DNA of 64,000 bases from Lophium mytilinum. Taxonomy: Eukaryota > Ascomycota > Dothideomycetes > Mytilinidiales > Mytilinidiaceae. Position numbers and translations under genes: made by a program. The notes beneath the pieces are model-generated. The model was not told where the DNA came from, ran no database searches, and saw only the letters and a list, made by a program, of their open reading frames with translations. The stretch is from the NCBI GenBank assembly GCA_010093605.1, contig MU004182.1, positions 777,032 through 841,031 on the forward strand, read 5' to 3'. Shown in pieces: positions 42,227 to 53,000 of the stretch (position 1 is its first letter; each line of letters starts with the position of its first letter).

Positions 42227-44128
42227 ATGCGCAGTCAGCAAAAACGTCGCAGAAGTGACAGTCTGTCTGAACCCGAGACACGTAGAAAAGCGCCCGGGAG
42301 GGAAGCCTCCTGCAACGAACTAGCAGCCTTGCCAAATGGATCTTATCGAGTAGATATAAATCTTCGTTCCCAGTTGAAGCCAGAACGAAACAATCCGAAT
42401 CCGCGAAGCTATTGGGAAAAGTTCTCCGAGAGCATATGCGATGATGAGGATCAGGATGAAGAAGATCCATATGAGAGCGATGTCGATATGGATTCGTTAG
42501 ACGATAGTTCGGGCTATGATTCTGAGTACGACGAGTTATCCCGCTTCAAATGGCTTGAGCAGATGGATGGCAAGGTGCTTTGGACATCCCCAGATGGTCT
42601 TGAAACTACGACCATCGGCCAATGCAGCGGTGAGCTGATCAGCCGTCCGGCAATTCGACACATATTCCATGAAGAAATGGACGGGCCAAGTACCGAGATC
42701 TCGAGTCTCGGTTTTGGCCTATTTGATCGGTATGGCCGGCTCAAGCCTGAGTTCAAAACCCATTCTGTCAAGAAAGGATCCGGCGTATGGCAAGATGAAC
42801 TTGATAGCGGAGACATCTTACTCATCAATGTTCTACACGTAAAACTCTCGCATCGACGTCGCGGACTCGGGCGCAAAATGTTTGTGGAGCTGTTTGAGAA
42901 AGCGCGGAAGAAAACCGTCGGTAGCTTCTTCGCGATCGTGCAACCGGGTTATCTTACCCGCGAGAGCGACGAGGAGATGGGAGATGTTTCAGGCGAAGAG
43001 AGAAAAGCATTCTACCATCAAGCAGAGGATGCCGCATGCCACTTCTGGCGACAGCTCGGCTTCCGCCGGATTGGTTCATCCATTTGGTTCGGGTTTGCAA
43101 GTAAACCTGATCATGCCTGCCACAGCCTGTTAGCGAGCGATGACTACGACCCACCAAGCCCAGCATATACACCAGATCCAATAAACGAAGCCATACGAAG
43201 TACCATCTCCAAGACAGGGGATGACGAATGTGTTGAACACTTGAGACTACGAGAAGTGGCATCCGGAGATCCACGCTGGCGGGCAATAGATGATAAGGGT
43301 AACACATTCCTTCACATTGCCGTCACCGCATGCAAACCAAAAACTCTGAAATGGATCTTGCAGCAGAACTCTGACTCCGATTTACTCGATTTCCGCAACG
43401 GCGATGGGCTTACTCCACTTGAGGTACTCCTGGAACTTCTTGAAGTCAAGAGGACCAGAGGCTCCTTTTTTAGAGGCAAGCCATGGTCAGACGAGTTCGA
43501 TGGGTTTAGTCCTGCGGCTGTGGAGTGCTTGTCGCTTCTAAAAGGCATCACGCAGGACATCGAAAAGTTACGCCTTATGTACGGATGCACCTGTGGGATC
43601 TGTATAGGAGGGTTTCTCAGCCCTCGCATGTCGTTCGCATTGCTTTGCCAGGCCGAGATAAATCACGACATGCTCAGGTCATCCATTAACGATTTCACAA
43701 GTACAGGCTTAGAATTCGTCCAATACAACCAGGACGACCTTCAATTTCTTCAGCCTTCAGTCCGTGCAAGCTTAGCCAGGAACCAGCCCATGCGAGAGGG
43801 GTTCATCAACTTCTTTGATCACTTTGCTACGTGCATTCGTAGCAAGATGCTACCGACCGAGCCGTTCGTAATGCGGGCAATGCAAAATAGCAATGAGCAG
43901 CCGCCAGTGTCGCAGAACTTCCTCGAAAGAGGTGGGACCATTTACTCGATTGGATCAGTTATCTTTAAGAAAGCAATGGAACAAGATATGTGGGCTGGGG
44001 ATGGCGAGCACTGGAGTGATTTTGAAGATGATATCCGAAAACTGCCCTACTGCAGGAATGACCACGAATTTGCCTTCGTGAGTGGCATGTGCGGCTTCAA
44101 GCGAGTCTCTAGGATGAGATATGTGTAG
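42227..44128 (+). CDS. GNAT-like acetyltransferase fused to ankyrin-like repeats (633 aa)
   Basis: A single exon. After a basic, possibly nuclear-targeting start (QQKRRRSD) and an acidic stretch at about 70-105, residues about 120-300 resemble a GNAT domain. LLINVLHVKLSHRRRGLGRKMFVELFEKA carries the R/Q-x-x-G-x-G/A acetyl-CoA loop (RRGLGR), followed by FAIVQPGYL and ACHFWRQLGFRRIGSSIWFGF as the last strands. Residues about 350-400, DDKGNTFLHIAVTACKPKTLKWILQQ and NGDGLTPLEVLLELL, are ankyrin-like. The C-terminal 230 residues are unrecognised, with a CGICIGGFLSPRM motif. An upstream TTG in frame is not needed, as the first ATG is at 42227. The gene is divergent from the STAND-N/GTPase gene across 456 bp. 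The acetylation target is unknown. Confidence 0.8.
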   Translation: MRSQQKRRRSDSLSEPETRRKAPGREASCNELAALPNGSYRVDINLRSQLKPERNNPNPRSYWEKFSESICDDEDQDEEDPYESDVDMDSLDDSSGYDSEYDELSRFKWLEQMDGKVLWTSPDGLETTTIGQCSGELISRPAIRHIFHEEMDGPSTEISSLGFGLFDRYGRLKPEFKTHSVKKGSGVWQDELDSGDILLINVLHVKLSHRRRGLGRKMFVELFEKARKKTVGSFFAIVQPGYLTRESDEEMGDVSGEERKAFYHQAEDAACHFWRQLGFRRIGSSIWFGFASKPDHACHSLLASDDYDPPSPAYTPDPINEAIRSTISKTGDDECVEHLRLREVASGDPRWRAIDDKGNTFLHIAVTACKPKTLKWILQQNSDSDLLDFRNGDGLTPLEVLLELLEVKRTRGSFFRGKPWSDEFDGFSPAAVECLSLLKGITQDIEKLRLMYGCTCGICIGGFLSPRMSFALLCQAEINHDMLRSSINDFTSTGLEFVQYNQDDLQFLQPSVRASLARNQPMREGFINFFDHFATCIRSKMLPTEPFVMRAMQNSNEQPPVSQNFLERGGTIYSIGSVIFKKAMEQDMWAGDGEHWSDFEDDIRKLPYCRNDHEFAFVSGMCGFKRVSRMRYV

Positions 44129-44858
44129 GATGCGAACCTGGGTGGCAGTGCCCAAATCATCCTGTCTCATAGAGGGCGCGATACGTTGTGTATCAGGTCG
44201 ATTGGACGAACCTATCAATGTCGATTGAAAATCAATCACAAAACTATTGTAGTCCGGGTTGGTTCCGAATTCTCCGTTCAAGCTTCATCTATGTTCATAA
44301 TTACCTGAGTTTTTTCACACTTTGCTGTTCGGCTCATCATCCAATCCCACTTCAGAAATGAACTCTTAGAGTCTACATTCCGTTTTGCTTTTTCCACTAC
44401 ACATCTCATTCTCAAACTAGTCAGGTTGTAAAAACATGATCTCACTTAGAGTGCTCACTTTTTACTCAATCTTTTATCCCAACTCTGTTAGCTAGCCTAA
44501 TCATAATACACAAGGAACTATCCTTATTACAAAGTGCAGCCAAATCTAAGCGAGATACGTTGGCTGAGATTTTTTAGTATATGATCCAGAACACGGACAA
44601 TCATGCAGAGCCTCAAAACTAGATTTTTCGTCTGGCGGGACGTTCAAATGTCTCGAAAGTCTATGGAAACAACTAGTCACGTGACCATACCCTACACCAT
44701 CTCAACAGATAAATCGGGCCACAAGCAGCCAGTTATGATCAGCTCATTTCAGCATTACCGCCCTATACAAACACCGCCTGGGTATGAACAACACCACGCT
44801 TCCAATAATCTACACAACCGCAACACCCTGAACACCAGCACACCGTTCCCATGAACAC
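44129..44858. other. Intergenic between convergent genes
   Basis: About 730 bp, AT-rich between 44280 and 44580. GTCACGTGAC lies at 44676-44685. No gene was recognised; the rightward ORF at 44603-44854 has no domain. Confidence 0.55.
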
Positions 44859-47173
44859 TTACTCGCTATCCAAGTTCTCATCCGGAACACTCCACTTCTT
44901 CTTCCCCAAGATCCGCTGTTTCTTGCTCGGACTCCTCCCCTGGACCTCCCTCTCCAACAACTCCAGCTTCCTCTTCAACCCCTCGTTCTCTCTCTCCAAC
45001 TCATCCACCCTCACTTCGCCCTCCGCCTCGCCCTCTTCGTCTTCATGGACCTCAATCCCCTTGACCAGCACTTCAATCTTGCGATCGAAGTGCTCATCAG
45101 CGCGATCCGCCTCCTCATCCCACGCACCCTTCCACCGCCGCCGCTCTGCATCCATACGCTCTTCCATCTCAGCGAAGCACTCGTCTCTGATCTCCTGCTC
45201 TAGGGCGGTCATGCGCTCTTCGGCTGCCCGCCAACACTCCTCGGCATGTAGCCTCCTCTCCCTCTCGTCGTCAAGCTGCATAGCTAGGATGTCGGCTTCC
45301 TCGGTGAGTCGCGCAACCTCCTGCGTCGCCTGTTCGAGCTCTTCCCAAGAGACTGTAGGCGAGGAGCGCCCGCTGGAGAGCGTCGATTTGCCGCCTGCGG
45401 TTGTTCCGGATAGGATAGTGCTGCTGACGGATGGAATGCGCGGCACAGTGATTTCCCGCGCAAGTGCTGAGTAGCGGAGGATTTGGGAGGTGGCGTTGAA
45501 GTCGCCCACCGGGTCTGCTGTTACAATCATGATTGCTTTCTGCGGATTACGGTGCGACGAGTTCTGTTGGTGATGGTGGCTTGTGGCGGATGGGAACGAG
45601 TTGGAGAAGAGGAGTTCGGTGAGTTTGCATTGCCGGAATGGGACGATATTTTGCTGTCCAAGATTAGGTCATAGTCAAGACACGTGAAATAAATGATCAT
45701 ACCTTGTTCCCTTCCTGGTTGTCGTTCTGCATCTGCATGCACTGTCCCAGATACATGAGACTCTCATTAATCTTTCCAGCTTCTGCCAACGTAGCACCCG
45801 CGGTCTTTGCGTTTCTCGCGCGCTCGGAACCTGCGAGGTCCACAATGGTGAGTGTGCTGCCTCTCCAAGAGCCACGGCCTGACCGGTCCCGCTTCTTGAC
45901 TTCCACGCAGAAGAAGCCATGACTCCGCGAGCTGACGGCATTGCTACCCGTTCCAGCGACCCTCCTTTCATGCAGACCCGTTTCCAGCACCATGAGTGCT
46001 TCGTCCAGACTACCGCAGATGATCTTCCGGAGGCCGGCCACAACCTTCCTGTCCGGACTCTGCTCCGTGCTCTTGAACAAAAGCGCTCGCCGCTTCTGCT
46101 GACCATTCTTACTGTTCGTGCCGGATCCTGACAAGAGATCGAAGATGCGGTCGTTGTACACCTCATACATAGATATAACGATGGCGTACTCTGCGTTCGG
46201 GTCCGCCGGTACTTCAACCTCCTGGACGCTTGGAGTCTGTGGTAGCGCAGAGGGGCGGGGGATGTTTCGTGATCGGGTCGTGGTAGGGCCTATGAAGGAG
46301 CTGTACTCCTTTGGGATGTGTGAGCTTCTTGATGTGCTGCGAGTTACGCTCGCGAATCCGCCTGTGACAGGTCGGATGCTTGCGTGCGCAGGATTGACAG
46401 AAATTGGGGTTGAAGGCCCATTGCTAGGCCCGATATATACATTGTTACGGAGAGAGGGATAGAGATTACGGGATGAGTGATGGGAAGGAGTTTGGAGAGG
46501 TGCAGTAGTAGAGGAGCGGGGGGTATTATAGTCTCTCGTAGGAGAATTGGGGCATACAGGCATAGGAGTTTGAGCTCTAGAGTTGAAGCCACGCTCGGAT
46601 TGGTTGTCGCCATAGTGTGAGTCTAAGAAGGCCGACGCGGTAAAGAGCTGGGCTTCGGACGCATCTGTAGCTGCAAGGGATGGTACGGCATTGGAGCCAT
46701 ACGTAGGTTGGACGATCTGCGACTCGGTGCTCTGGAAGAGTAGGCCCAGCGCCATTTGAGTGAGACCGCGTTGTGATTTCGTGCCCAAGATGGTGTGGCT
46801 CTGGTAAAACAGTCAGCATTTCTTCCCTTTCCTTCTATTCCAGGTGACATGCCTTTCCAGAGCCGGTCACTCCTAGTGTAGCAAGCAGTCCATCGCGCCC
46901 ATGGCTCCCGTCCGCAGCCAGCACGCCCTCGATCAGAGGCACCACTCCAGTGCCCTTGAAGATATCCAACTGCTTGGCATGCTCCTCGAACACTTGAGTA
47001 AACGCAAACTTCTCGACTGCGCGCTTGCGGTGGTCCGTTGGAGGCGGCTTGATGGTGATGTGGGTCCCGTCGTCTTGGACGTCGAGAAATCGCTCTGCGC
47101 CGACGGCATTGGAGGGACGCAACCGTAGGTAGACTTCGAACAGCGAATTCGAAGGCTTAGGAGGAGGTTCCAT
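44859..47173 (-). CDS. klp9: Kinesin-6 family motor protein (Klp9-like)
   Basis: Plus-end-directed microtubule motor, expected at the anaphase spindle midzone. Three exons, 46853-47173, 45703-46800 and 44859-45653, give 737 residues. Motor motifs are the P-loop GVTGSGKSHT, switch I NAVSSRSHG, switch II VDLAGSERA, INESLMYLGQCM and VPFRQCKLTELL. A roughly 140-residue low-complexity insertion sits between LTQMALGLLF and EYAIVISMYEVYNDRIFDLL, the loop-6 insertion typical of kinesin-6. A coiled coil of about 150 residues follows (VSWEELEQATQEVARL to KLELLEREV), then a basic tail (SPSKKQRILGKKKW). The first intron (46801-46852) uses a GC donor (AAG/GCATGT) immediately after the P-loop lysine codon. 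The second (45654-45702) is canonical. Confidence 0.93.
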
Positions 47174-47617
47174 GGTAACTTGTGCTGGTGGTAAATGTGG
47201 TGGGAAGATTTATGCTGTGCTGGACGTTGGCGATGTTGAAGCCATGAAGTCCACGGTTGGTCAACAAGCGCTAAGCCGTTGTCTAAGCAACCAGCCACTT
47301 TACGAAATATCACGACGCGTCGATGCCTGGCGGTCTTCGGTGAGTCACGAAAGTCATGAGCGCGTTTCAAACTATACATGGTATTTTCTATAATGACATG
47401 TTTTACAAGACGTACTCAGATCCCACGTGATGTTCCTAATGCAGATACCACCAACACCTAGAGATGTTGATGATCCCAATGCGCGCGATAGACTCCTCCC
47501 TAGATCCCCTGATTTTTGTACAAATAGCCTCCTAGTCACGAAAGGGGTTCACGGTAGCATCGAACGAAAGATGAATGCCGGATTGAAACACCCAACCCCA
47601 GTAGGTCAGTCACTTAC
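47174..47617. other. Intergenic, no supported gene
   Basis: About 440 bp between the kinesin start and the stop of the PPR-type gene, both leftward. CACGTGA lies at 47424-47430. No gene was recognised. Confidence 0.5.
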
Positions 47618-50009
47618 TCACAGTGACACTCCAAAATGGCTTCCAGCTTCGTTATACTCGCGGCCCTTAGCCCGATGGTCAAAGCGATTCCACTGAGCAC
47701 CATCCCGCCGGGGCCGTCGTTCTGTCCTCTGTTCTTGTGGCTCTTCCCTCCGTCTGTTTGCGCGCCGTCGCGTCTCCGTAGTGCGATCCTCCCAGGCCTC
47801 GAACACCTCCACCTCATCCTTGCGGTCTCTTGCACGGACTTTCTTCTGACTCTGTCGAAGCTTGCCCTCATCATCCCCCTCATCCTCCAGTAGCATATGC
47901 TCATCTTTTTCTGTCTTGTTGCGTGTTTCCCTTAGCGCTGCAGCCTTGCGTCTGAGTACATAGTCGAGCCGGTTTAGCAAAGCACTCAATCGACTTCTTC
48001 CCTCTATATATGGCCGCCTCTCCTCAGTAGACATCTCCTCCCTGAGTACCATGCGTTCGTACAACCGGTAAATCGACTTTATTGTCTCCATTGCATCCGT
48101 CCTTTCTTCAGCCCGAAGTGGAAGAGGTCCGGAGTCCGATATCTCTTCTCCAGGATCCTTCCCTACCCCTAATTGGATCTTGATGCTTGCGAGGACTGGT
48201 TCCAGCTTAAGTAGCGCGGTCTTCACGGCCTCGCTATTTGGCGCGGCCTGGAAGACTAAATCTGCGTACGCGGTTGATGCCTTCGCATCCGCATCGGCGA
48301 GTGTAGATGTCATAGCATCCAAGATCCGACCCGCGTGGTCGAGTACCCTAGGATTGTTCTTGTCGCGTTTGCAGACGCTCATAGCAATCCGAAACGTGCC
48401 ACTCGTGGGCCTTTTGTCCGTGCCCACTAGATCATTCTCGATCAGGTCGACGGCTTCCCTTGAGGCGCGGTTTTGGCGAATGATGCGCAGGCGCATGTTC
48501 AGGTTATTCAGGTCTGGTTTGATGCCATAGCTGTCGGTCAGGAGATTCCAGTAAGCTGTCGATTCCTGGTTGGCGATAATCTTCAAGCACGCTTCCTGGA
48601 TGACGGATAGAGTATTGTTACCCGGCGTTGCGTAGAGAAGAGGCCAGGCCTTCCCACTGCCCACCGTCTTCTGAACTATGGGCAGAAATTCGGCGCCCCG
48701 GGATGGCCCAGTTTCAGGGTCATAAGCCTCCTGCTCTATCTCACGGAGAGCCTCGGGTTCTCTCTCAAGAAGTCGTTTGGTCGCCCTGTCGTGCTCGCCA
48801 TCAGCATTTACTGTGCCAAGGCGGGGAACAAGTCGCGGGATATCCATAGTCTGGGCCAAGAGAGATAATACATCATCCCAATCTCGTGGTCGGGACCCGA
48901 TGAGGAGTAAGCGGGCCATTGCACAAACGAGCTCTTCGTCAATTTTTAGTTGTGACGCACTCCATTTTCCCGCCACATCCACCCATATCCTTCTCCCGTC
49001 CACTATCGCTCGTTCACGCCGAAGAATTGCCTGTTCCTCAGTCTCTCCTTCAGGGCCGTTAATGAGGGCATTCTGCCGCAGGAAGTTCAAAACCGTGGTG
49101 TAGGTGAGAGAGTTGGCGGCGTTGGGTCCTCCGTCTGGAATTTTGGCCGCAATGCTCCACACAGCATCCGAATTGTTCGCGCGGACACAGACTTTCAGGG
49201 CTGCGTTCGTATGTATGACAGATGGGGGGACTTTCGAATTGGGTGCTGACATGGAGTGGTATACGGACAAGGCTTGTCCCAGGACGTTGAGCACATGAGC
49301 ATGGTCTGCGTAGCCGCGAAGGAGGATGGTGTACGTAAAGGCATCGGGAAATTGCCCGCGTTTCTTCATCTACAAAAATCGTCAGTCTTAAAGCCGCGGG
49401 ATGGAGGTCTGAGGCGGGCCTTACTTCATTATAGATCTTGTATGCATTGTTCAGACGACTTTTTAGGAACTCATGATTTATCAAGTGATTCCAGCTCACT
49501 TCACAGTTTATTCCTTTCTTGCTAGCCAGCCTGACCAAGTCCAGCATTTCCTTCTCATGCCCTTTGCTCAATCGACTTGCCACAAACTTCGCCAGCTCCA
49601 CAGGATCCTCTGCGTATTTCAGCTCCATCTCGCGGCTCACTCGATATCCTCGCGGCTCGACTTTTCTTTCGGTATTCCGCGATCTTGTTTTGTACGACTC
49701 AATGTCCCTCCTGTTCACTGAAGTCTCCTTCTTCATGGCTACTGTCATGTTCCTTTTTTGTGCAATCCCCATTTCTGACCTCTTCCACGGGCTACTCCTC
49801 CAATGATCGCCTTCCTCCTCATGCTGCGCGTGCGAATCGATGTCGTTTTTCCAGTAGGGTCCTGAGCTGGCGAATCGGTGGGGAGTAGTCTGGAGTCTGG
49901 AGACATTTGGGGCGTAGGCAGCGCGGCGCAAGGTGCTGTTATAAGCAGCCGCAACATCGGGCTGAACGGCTCGTAGAGATCGCCATTGGCAAGCTCGGGA
50001 GGCCAGCAT
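47618..50009 (-). CDS. Mitochondrial PPR-type RNA-binding protein
   Basis: Two exons, 49425-50009 and 47618-49369, with a 55-bp intron give 778 residues. The N-terminus MLASRACQWRSLRAVQPDVAAAYNSTLRRAAY is basic and acid-poor, as in mitochondrial presequences. Helical pairs typical of pentatricopeptide repeats follow: VSWNHLINHEFLKSRLNNAYKIYNEMKKRGQFPDAF, TYTILLRGYADH, IHTNAALKVCVRANNSDAVWSIAAKI, and later AYWNLLTDSYGIKPDLNNLNMRLRI. The C-terminal 90 residues are highly charged with Arg and Glu (TTETRRRANRRREEPQEQR). Such proteins process or translate mitochondrial mRNAs in fungi. The specific target is not deducible. ATCACGTGAT lies about 100 bp upstream of the start. Confidence 0.85.
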
Positions 50010-53000
50010 GAGTGGAATGATGGTTCGGGGGAGGGGTCGGGGCGCGAGAGATGCAGACGTCTGGCGGCCGAACTTTTTTGAGGTCAGAGTTCAGCCGTGA
50101 TCCCGATCACGTGATGGGCCGATCGGGCCGGCTTTACATGTCTTCGTCGCCAGAGCAGAGTGTCCTCAGCAACGCATCCCCCGAATATCAGTTAGAATCC
50201 GCCATTAAAGCAAGATAGAAACCGACACCACGCCGCCGTGTCACGCTTCGTCGGCCAGGAACCACGCTCTGCTTCGCCACACTTTTCTTCACCGATGACT
50301 GCTAGCTCGGGGCCGGGCAGCAGCCCCTAGGTCGCCTTCCTCACCACGACCGGCGTCTTAGCAGAGCAAACCCGTCCCTTAGCAAACCCGGACTGTCGGG
50401 ATGCTGGCGCCAGACCTTCGGGGTCCGGTCAACCCCCCTTCGGCAAGCCTAAGGCAAGGCATCGTGGAACCCGCGTGACAAGCCCGGCGACAGCTCCCGC
50501 AGCGGCAACGCCAGCGAGATCTGCCCCCAACGCCGGTGCGGCAGCGGATCCCGGGGCTTGTTGCGCAAGTGCCTTACCGATCAAACGGCACCCGAAGATG
50601 CAAACGGGCTGGCGTTGGAGGCTGGCGGGTGGCCGAGTTCGCGGCCATGCTCTGCCTTGCCAAGCCCGACTCCTGGTGTCGTGAATATGGGATGCAGGGA
50701 CATCGCGTTACAGTTCGCCGCAGGGGCTAAGTTGCAGGATTTTTTATTGTGGAATAGATTTTCTACGGTCTAGGATTGCGAGAAGGTGCTGAAATAGCAG
50801 GACACCCAATTGCATCCTCAGGAGGTTGTCGTCGTGGTAAGGAGAGGTCTGTCGACGGTCGCAAGTTTCAAGGTTGAACAGCCATGTATATGAAGATACC
50901 AGCTTACATAAGTCCACGCGAGTAGACCCTCATCCAAACTACAGTCTGCGAGCTACTTCGAGGCTGCTGATGATATCTCCTTCCATCGCTCATCCCATAG
51001 TGTCCTATTGGGCATCAACACACCAAACGAACAGGCCTCTTTCTAGATTAGGAAATGCTCAACATGCCAACATCGGTAGCCTCTCAGTCAGTTCGCACAT
51101 TCTGCTGCTTTTTACCACAAGTGTTGTTTTCACTTGTCTTCTTGTTCTGTGTTCTGCGTATACGATACGTGTTCGAGTTCTTTTGGTCTTTGAAGCTTCT
51201 CTTATTGTTGCCATTTTGCTGATATGCATATACCGAAGTGACTCTGCAGGTTGACAGCATATTGACAGCATGTTGACAGGTCTAGTCGGGGAAATGAGCG
51301 GTTACTTGCAGGCTATGCAACCTGCACGTGGTGGTAGTATCGCACCGAATGTCGTTCCGAGTTCATTCGCACTACCTTGTCGTCCGTGGATATCGAATTT
51401 CGAGAATAGTCGAGGCTACAGAGTCAAATGCAGGACAAATTGATACGCTCTCGAGACAAGGCAAGGGCCTGGTCTTCCTTGACAAGATTCAAGATTGCGG
51501 GTTTTAGGAGGGGGTAGAGGTCCCAAAGTGTGACGGAGTTACTTGCGAAGAACATGCCAGTAACCGAAAACTGGATATTGGAGTCGCAAAGAAGAAGAAA
51601 AGCCTTGGACATATAGAAGCTGGAAACGATGAAAAAGGTGGCTTTCGAACCTGTGACTTCGGTAGGGCCATACAGCGATGAGCGAAGAGCTAGGACAATT
51701 GAGGACGAATGAGCCGCACCTCGATGCAGGTCAATTCAGATGGCAGTCAAGAAGACCGGAATGGCGGGTACTCGTTCCTTTGCTTCAGGATCTCGGGCTC
51801 AAAGCCTGATTTTCTTTGTCTTTGGAAGTTGTCAGTGCTGCACTAGCAATCTGCTTCACAGCATAAGGGGCGACATCTCAGCCCGACCAGATGGAATGTT
51901 TTGGTGTTGAGGGGCAGCGTGTGCGCCATAGCGGGGCATCAGGCTCATGCGGAGATGGGGCGATTTCCCGAGTAGTGTAACTACTGGCGAAATGGCTGGC
52001 GGTGCCACTGTTACCGTGATTGCTGACTTGCGTGGGCGATCACGGTAGACGTTGTGTTGCTGGCATGAGGGGTGCTGACCCAATCGCAGGCAGCCATTGT
52101 AGGGAACACGGAGAGAGCACGGCGGCCGAAGATCCCAACGCCCAACGTCGTGTGCTCGAAGCTGTTGAGAGCATCCAGAAAGTCCCCGTTACTGCATCTG
52201 GAGGCAATCCCGACGGCACGGCTGGCGATATTGATTCGGGATGAAGATCAGCCCGGCTTGGCAGATTCGGCTTCCCGAGAAGGCGCCAATCTCACGCCAA
52301 GGGCCATCTCGCAGCAGACCCGATCCCCAGGAAAGCGGCTGCCGTGTAACGCGCCCGTCATCTCGCCGGCTCAAGTCACACACGTTAGCTGCCGTTTTGC
52401 TTGCATTGCTTGCATTGCTAGCGGCCGGTGCGTGTGTTCTGGCGCGGTTCCATCGGCCGGCCTGTCAACCACGAGGCTGGCGAGGGAGCCGTTTCGTTCC
52501 CGAGCACAGCACGACGTCCCTCGACGTCCCTCTAAGGCGGCCCGATGGTGCTGCTGGACGCCTGACCACCGCTGGGCCGACGTGCATTCTCTATGCTGCC
52601 CAGGTGCATTCACCGGCTGCGAGGGGGACGGACATGCACGCCCTCGTCGCCGTCGCATCTGCTGGACGTTGACAGCCCCCAGGTACGACAAAACCATCCG
52701 TGCCCGCGAAAAGACAGCACGTCGCGTGATGGCCAGCCCAAGCAGCTGCATGCATTCCTAGCATCCACTCTTCCGCCTCCATAGACCCATGCCCTGCAGC
52801 TTCTCGTGGCCCAAAGGCAGAGGCAAAAGAGCGGTGATGCAGTCGCAACGCCACGCAGTCAACGAGCTGCATACGCGCCTTCGCTGCAAGATGCAGCCGT
52901 CCTGCACTTGTCAGACGCAAGAAGGCTATTGGCCATGCAGCGCGCGATCCCGGCAGCTACTGACGCAGCGCTGATTCACCATGCCGTAATGTGGCGCAAA

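Noticed and set aside
50874-51254. 126-codon ORF with two hydrophobic stretches
   Set aside because: No recognised family and an isolated position in a gene-poor, AT-rich stretch; the hydrophobicity can arise from T-rich sequence.
51640-51720. GGTTCGAA-like B-box on the minus strand suggesting a tRNA
   Set aside because: No matching acceptor stem, A-box or anticodon arm at the right distance.
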